Part shown: piece after piece, positions 48,302 to 48,440 of the stretch
How positions within the stretch are numbered: position 1 is the first letter of the stretch
Layout of the letters: every line of letters begins with the position of its first letter
DNA from: Aeromicrobium sp.
Lineage (GTDB): Bacteria > Actinomycetota > Actinomycetes > Propionibacteriales > Nocardioidaceae
Assembly: GCF_014378035.1 (NCBI RefSeq)
Contig: NZ_JACMOM010000372.1
Coordinates: 1-48,440, forward strand
Reading direction: 5' to 3'
DNA: 48,440 nt
Notes under the pieces: generated by a model
Databases searched by the model: none
The model's input: only the letters and a program-made list of their open reading frames with translations
Told to the model about the DNA's origin: nothing
Made by a program: the position numbers and the translations under genes

Positions 48302-48440
48302 TCAGCCCACGAGTCCGAGGTCCTTGCGCAGCTTGGCGACGTGGCCTGTCGCCTTGACGTTGTACTGGGCGACCTCGATGGCGCCGTCCGCGACCACGAA
48401 CGTCGATCGGATGACGCCCTCGACGACCTTGCCGTACAGC
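48302..48440 (-). CDS. bcp: Peroxiredoxin Bcp-like (C-terminal part, truncated by window edge)
   Basis: Reverse-strand LYGKVVEGVIRSTFVVADGAIEVAQYNVKATGHVAKLRKDLGLVG*. Confidence 0.8.
   Translation of the reverse strand, partial: LYGKVVEGVIRSTFVVADGAIEVAQYNVKATGHVAKLRKDLGLVG

Overview
The window looks like a high-GC actinobacterial chromosome segment, probably Nocardioidaceae-like by gene content; taxonomy is inferred only. I support about 49 protein-coding genes plus one tRNA-Leu. No rRNA, CRISPR array, transposase, integrase or phage module was seen. (1) 1-31.2 kb is mostly conserved actinobacterial chromosome: an Lhr helicase/Nei glycosylase operon, an ArfA/ArfC-like envelope pair, DUF3048, YqgE, DUF3039+helicase, pncA-pncB // clpS-DUF2017-mec-cysO-cysM, a divergent prs paralog, murI, a class-II PDE-like MBL protein, rph, rdgB, trmL and a BenE transporter. 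It ends in a translationally coupled four-gene set (acyl-CoA dehydrogenase-like, PIG-L deacetylase, NodS-type methyltransferase, GT2). (2) 31.4-48.0 kb is an accessory catabolic cluster: MFS, alpha/beta hydrolase, CoxG-like, SDR, crotonase, a molybdenum-hydroxylase operon with TWO large subunits (M-L1-S-L2), GntR, amidase, acyl-CoA ligase, TetR and glutaryl-CoA dehydrogenase. It lies between a strong terminator and tRNA-Leu(UAG). Four of its promoter regions share a TGGTATAYCA element, which predicts one GntR/FCD regulon. Two of its enzymes (SDR and crotonase) appear to lack canonical catalytic residues. This cluster is the best candidate for an undescribed system, probably CoA-dependent degradation of a (hetero)aromatic carboxylate or carboxamide. 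The substrate cannot be determined from sequence alone.
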